Shown here: positions 61,250 to 64,000 of the stretch, piece by piece
Layout: every line of letters begins with the position of its first letter
How positions within the stretch are numbered: the stretch's first letter is position 1
Origin: Acetitomaculum ruminis DSM 5522
GTDB taxonomy: Bacteria; Bacillota; Clostridia; Lachnospirales; Lachnospiraceae
Direction of reading: 5' to 3'
Assembly (NCBI RefSeq): GCF_900112085.1
Contig: NZ_FOJY01000004.1
Span: forward strand, 62,001 to 126,000
DNA: 64,000 nt
Notes under the pieces: model-generated
What the model was told of the DNA's origin: nothing
Seen by the model: the letters and a program-made list of their open reading frames with translations, nothing else
Database searches by the model: none
Position numbers and translations under genes: made by a program

Positions 61250-63196
61250 TTATTTTAATTCTAAAGCAGCTTTATAGCCTGTTTCCAAAGCCTGTCTGAT
61301 TCTACCAGACTTGGCAGCATCACCAATAACACAAACTTTGTCAAATTCTTTTTTGAATTCTTCTACAAAACCTGTATCAGGTTTTGTTCCCAGGGCAACT
61401 ACAAAAGAATCAGCCTTATATTCTTCTTCTTTTCCTGTAGTTGTATCTTTAAAGGTAGCTGTGTCTTTATTAATGGACAACAACTGATGTTTCGGATGCA
61501 TTGCTACATTGCCAAGTCTTGAAAGAACATCTATAAGGTTCTGGAAGAAAAGTCCCGGTCCAATGTCATCAGCCATTTCAAATATTTCAATATCATTATT
61601 TTGATTTTTAAGAAATTCAGCTGTTTCAATACCGGTCATACCTGAACCTATAACTGCCACCTTCTGGTTTTGTAATTTAGCCTTACCGGTAAGAATCTCT
61701 ACAGGATCATAAACATTGTCCCCATCAAGTCCACTAATAGATGCAGGCATTACTGGAAGTGATCCTAAAGCCACAAATACGGCATAAGGATTGATTTCTT
61801 TAACGCTTTGTGGTGTTGCTTTTGTATTTAATCTTACTTCAACACCAAGTTTTTCCAGCTGATTTACCTGATAATCTATAAGATAATCTATTTTTTCTTT
61901 TTTAGGTGGTTTATTGGCATAATTAAGCTGTCCACCAAGTTTATCTTTTTCTTCAAATAAAACTACCTTAAAATCTCTTTTTGCAAGGATTCTGGCAGCT
62001 TCCATACCTGCTGGTCCTCCACCAACTATGGCTACTACTCTTCTTTCGCCGTCTTTAGCCGGTTCAGGATACTCAAGCTCAGCTCCACCACGAACATTGA
62101 TATTACATTTCTGGTTAGGTCCTGTCATAAGAGTTTCCATACAGTAAAGACAAGATATACATTTTCTTATATCTTTAACATTGCCTTCTTTTGCCTTGTT
62201 AGCCCAGTAAGCATCAGCATAAAACTGTCTTGCTGAACCCATCAGGTCAATAACACCGTCTTCTATAAGCTTATTTACATATTCAGGGTCTCTAAGAACT
62301 GAAGTAGCAATAACCGGAATTGAAACATTTTCTTTAATGGTTTTTGGATTAATATTTTTCCATCCCTGATCGAATCCGCTTGGCTCCCATGCAGTATTCA
62401 TTGTCTCATAATTTCCAGAAGAAATATCTAAAGCATCTACTCCTAATTTTTCAAGTTCTTTACAATAATAAATTGTATCCTCTAAAGTGATACCTTCACC
62501 CGGTTTTCCCGCTGTTTCCATGTATTCATTAGCACTAAGTCTTACAAGTAAAGGAAAATCTCCACATTCTTTTTTGATTCCTTCTACAATTTCTCTTAAG
62601 AACTGGAATCTCTTTTCTCTTGTTCCACCATATTTGTCAGTTCTAAGATTTGTATATGGTGATAAGAACTGTGTAATAAGATATCCATGAGCTCCATGTA
62701 CTTCTACTGCGTCACATCCTGCCTTTTTAACTCTTACAGCAGCGTCTACAAATTTCTGAACCATGTCTTCCACTTCTTCAAGGGTCATGGCACGAGTTGG
62801 CTGATGAACACATTGACATTCAGTCTGGCTTGGGGCCAACATAATACCGCCGTTAATAGCCGCAATACCCTGTCTTCCAGGATGATAAATCTGAACACAA
62901 AGCTTTTTGCCGTATTTGTGAATTTCATCTGCCATCTTTTGTAATCCCGGTATAACCTCATCAATACCCGTTACTATTTCGTTCTGATTTCCAAGGCCAG
63001 TCTTAGGGTCAACCGCAGTACATTCGGTAATAATAAGTCCTGTTCCTCCTTTAGCTCTTTCTGCATAAAAAGCTATATCCTTATCAGAAACAGTTCCATC
63101 TCCATTTGCCAGCAAATTTCCCATAGCTGTAAACACCGTTCTGTTGTCAACAGTCATGGTTCCGATTTTTACACTTGAAAATAATGCATCAAACAT
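61250..63196 (-). CDS. Old-Yellow-Enzyme-type NADH:flavin / enoate reductase (2,4-dienoyl-CoA reductase-like)
   Basis: A 648-residue flavoprotein. Residues 1-about 360 are the FMN TIM barrel (G-A-H-G-Y-L-I-T-Q-F-L-S-P-Y-T-N, R-L-S-A-N-E-Y). A 4Fe-4S cluster motif C-I-S-C-L-Y-C...C-N-I-N follows near residues 338-360. Then come FAD and NAD(P) Rossmann folds (V-A-I-V-G-G-G-P-A-G-M-E-A-A; V-A-V-I-G-S-G-M-T-G-I-E-T). The family reduces activated C=C bonds, e.g. FadH, BaiCD/BaiH and enoate reductases. Substrate is not defined by the sequence. Single gene. Confidence 0.93.
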   Translation of the reverse strand: MFDALFSSVKIGTMTVDNRTVFTAMGNLLANGDGTVSDKDIAFYAERAKGGTGLIITECTAVDPKTGLGNQNEIVTGIDEVIPGLQKMADEIHKYGKKLCVQIYHPGRQGIAAINGGIMLAPSQTECQCVHQPTRAMTLEEVEDMVQKFVDAAVRVKKAGCDAVEVHGAHGYLITQFLSPYTNLRTDKYGGTREKRFQFLREIVEGIKKECGDFPLLVRLSANEYMETAGKPGEGITLEDTIYYCKELEKLGVDALDISSGNYETMNTAWEPSGFDQGWKNINPKTIKENVSIPVIATSVLRDPEYVNKLIEDGVIDLMGSARQFYADAYWANKAKEGNVKDIRKCISCLYCMETLMTGPNQKCNINVRGGAELEYPEPAKDGERRVVAIVGGGPAGMEAARILAKRDFKVVLFEEKDKLGGQLNYANKPPKKEKIDYLIDYQVNQLEKLGVEVRLNTKATPQSVKEINPYAVFVALGSLPVMPASISGLDGDNVYDPVEILTGKAKLQNQKVAVIGSGMTGIETAEFLKNQNNDIEIFEMADDIGPGLFFQNLIDVLSRLGNVAMHPKHQLLSINKDTATFKDTTTGKEEEYKADSFVVALGTKPDTGFVEEFKKEFDKVCVIGDAAKSGRIRQALETGYKAALELK

Positions 63197-63562
63197 AAAT
63201 TCCTGTTCTCCTTCCTTATCTTAATATATGAATTAATATTTATTTGGATACTGTATTAAATCCTCATTGCTTGATTATACTTTAAAACGAGGGGGGATTA
63301 TTTGTCAGATTACCATAAATTTACATAGTTTTTTTATACCATAGAACAAATTTATAATTAGTTTATCGTACAAAATACATTTATTATACATATAAAAAAA
63401 GATTAAATATTTAACTTCTCATATAAACGTTTGGTTAATTTTCATTATTTTACTATGTAATCTATTGCTATTTTTGTACAATTTCTATATATTATAATCT
63501 AAGCTAGGATAGGTTAAAAATAAAAATATATAAACAAATTACGAGAAATTGGAGTGATAAAA
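63197..63562. other. Divergent intergenic region
   Basis: About 365 AT-rich bases between the reductase (leftward) and a small acidic protein (rightward). TATAAT at 63492-63497 is a possible -10 for the rightward gene; no good -35 is spaced from it. No coding frame or structured RNA seen. Confidence 0.5.
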
Positions 63563-63727
63563 ATGTTAAGAGAAATAATAGATGATACTATGGATGACGA
63601 CTTTAATGTGTCAGAAGAGTCTTTGAAAAAAATAAGTGAAGTCGGAGATTCAAACAGTTCTTCCAATAAAAATGTGACTGAAAATATAAACGGAAGTCTA
63701 AATATTAAATCGAATAAAAGTTTTTAA
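63563..63727 (+). CDS. Small acidic Ser/Asn/Asp-rich protein (54 aa), unknown
   Basis: A 54-residue frame with GGAG eight bases before ATG and a terminator-like hairpin behind its stop. The first 25 residues are acidic (LREIIDDTMDDDFNVSEES) and the rest is Ser/Asn/Lys-rich, probably disordered. No family recognised. The clean gene context (ribosome-binding site, hairpin end, isolated) supports that it is made. Confidence 0.6.
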   Translation: MLREIIDDTMDDDFNVSEESLKKISEVGDSNSSSNKNVTENINGSLNIKSNKSF

Positions 63728-63751
63728 TTCATTTCTTCATACAACGCAGTA

Positions 63752-63794
63752 AATGTGCAGGTTCTTATGGTAATATCCTTAAGGCCTGCACATT
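63752..63794. terminator. Hairpin between convergent genes
   Basis: AATGTGCAGG and CCTGCACATT pair around a roughly 23-base loop, between the 54-residue gene and the convergent TSCPD gene. Confidence 0.65.
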
Positions 63795-63810
63795 AGTATT
63801 TTCCATTTAT

Positions 63811-64000
63811 TTAAGCCTTAGCTTCTAACTGCATTAAGGCCTTTTCAACTCCTCTTGCAAGTTGGTCGGCACAGGAGGTATTTTTTCCTCCACAATCATT
63901 TCCTTTAAGAAGCATTACTGCTCTTTTAGCATCTGTTCCTTCTAAAATTTTTCCTATAGCTGCTAAATTTCCGGGACATCCTCCATGAAAATTAATATTG
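63811..64000 (-). CDS. TSCPD-domain protein (N-terminus beyond window edge)
   Basis: The last 62 residues of a minus-strand gene. They contain G-G-C-P-G-N-L, G-N-D-C-G-G-K-N-T-S-C-A-D-Q-L-A-R-G-V, the TSCPD pattern with conserved Cys/Asp. TSCPD domains occur alone as about 80-90-residue proteins or at the end of some ribonucleotide reductases, where the Cys pair suggests metal binding. The visible part fits a stand-alone protein, but the start is not seen. Confidence 0.85.
   Translation of the reverse strand, partial: NINFHGGCPGNLAAIGKILEGTDAKRAVMLLKGNDCGGKNTSCADQLARGVEKALMQLEAKA

Overview
The window looks like a chromosome segment of a low-GC, anaerobic, flagellated Clostridia, most likely Lachnospiraceae. 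This is inferred from several features: AT-rich intergenic DNA, T-box leaders, a single-chain 1249-residue PurL, a SigH gene at the end of a cysE-cysS-mrnC-rlmB-sigH cluster, two FlgK paralogues, a flavodiiron protein, and tRNA genes without encoded CCA. No rRNA or species marker is present, so the species is not named.

Positions 1 to about 9.8 kb are the right arm of a prophage that runs off the left edge. It abuts the 3' end of a tRNA-Thr gene. On the plus strand lie a Cro/CI-type repressor and a tyrosine integrase. On the minus strand runs the early region: small proteins, an array of seven two-hairpin repeats, two tRNA-like structures lacking a D-arm, a hairpin-rich 0.8 kb gap, an HUH rolling-circle-type Rep, SSB, RusA, a late-regulator-like protein, and then directly a minor head protein (SPP1 gp7 family) with no terminase or portal gene in between. 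This early region is the most unusual part of the window.

From 9.9 to 15.5 kb is housekeeping: sigH, rlmB, mrnC, cysS and cysE under a Cys T-box, ispF, and four tRNA genes in total counting tRNA-Thr (Thr, two identical Met, Val). Then come purL (15.6-19.3 kb), a DUF1638 gene divergent from a PucR-type regulator, and larE. From 23.3 to 25.7 kb is a small accessory island: a DUF4417 gene, a toxin-tail-like gene, three unknown genes, and a palindrome with overlapping promoters.

From 26.5 to 32 kb are leuA (2-isopropylmalate synthase fused to an AraC-type DNA-binding domain, behind a Leu T-box), trpS and glmS. From 32 to 42.5 kb is a flagellar late/filament operon transcribed leftward: flgM, flgN, flgK2, flgK, flgL, fliW, csrA, flaG, fliD, fliS and a fliT-like gene. 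It has a well-matched sigma-D promoter before flgM and a palindrome-rich insertion between fliS and the last gene. FlgM (anti-sigma), FliW/CsrA (flagellin translation control) and the chaperones FlgN and FliS act together on filament assembly.

From 43 to 64 kb are mostly single genes: Na/Pi symporter, DUF308, aldo/keto reductase, membrane diguanylate cyclase, flavodiiron protein, a zinc-ribbon/YARHG protein, DUF2284, mtnN, an L,D-transpeptidase with its own small HTH regulator, a roughly 2050-residue multi-PAS/GAF GGDEF-EAL protein, an Old-Yellow-Enzyme/Fe-S reductase, a 54-residue acidic protein, and the end of a TSCPD-domain gene.
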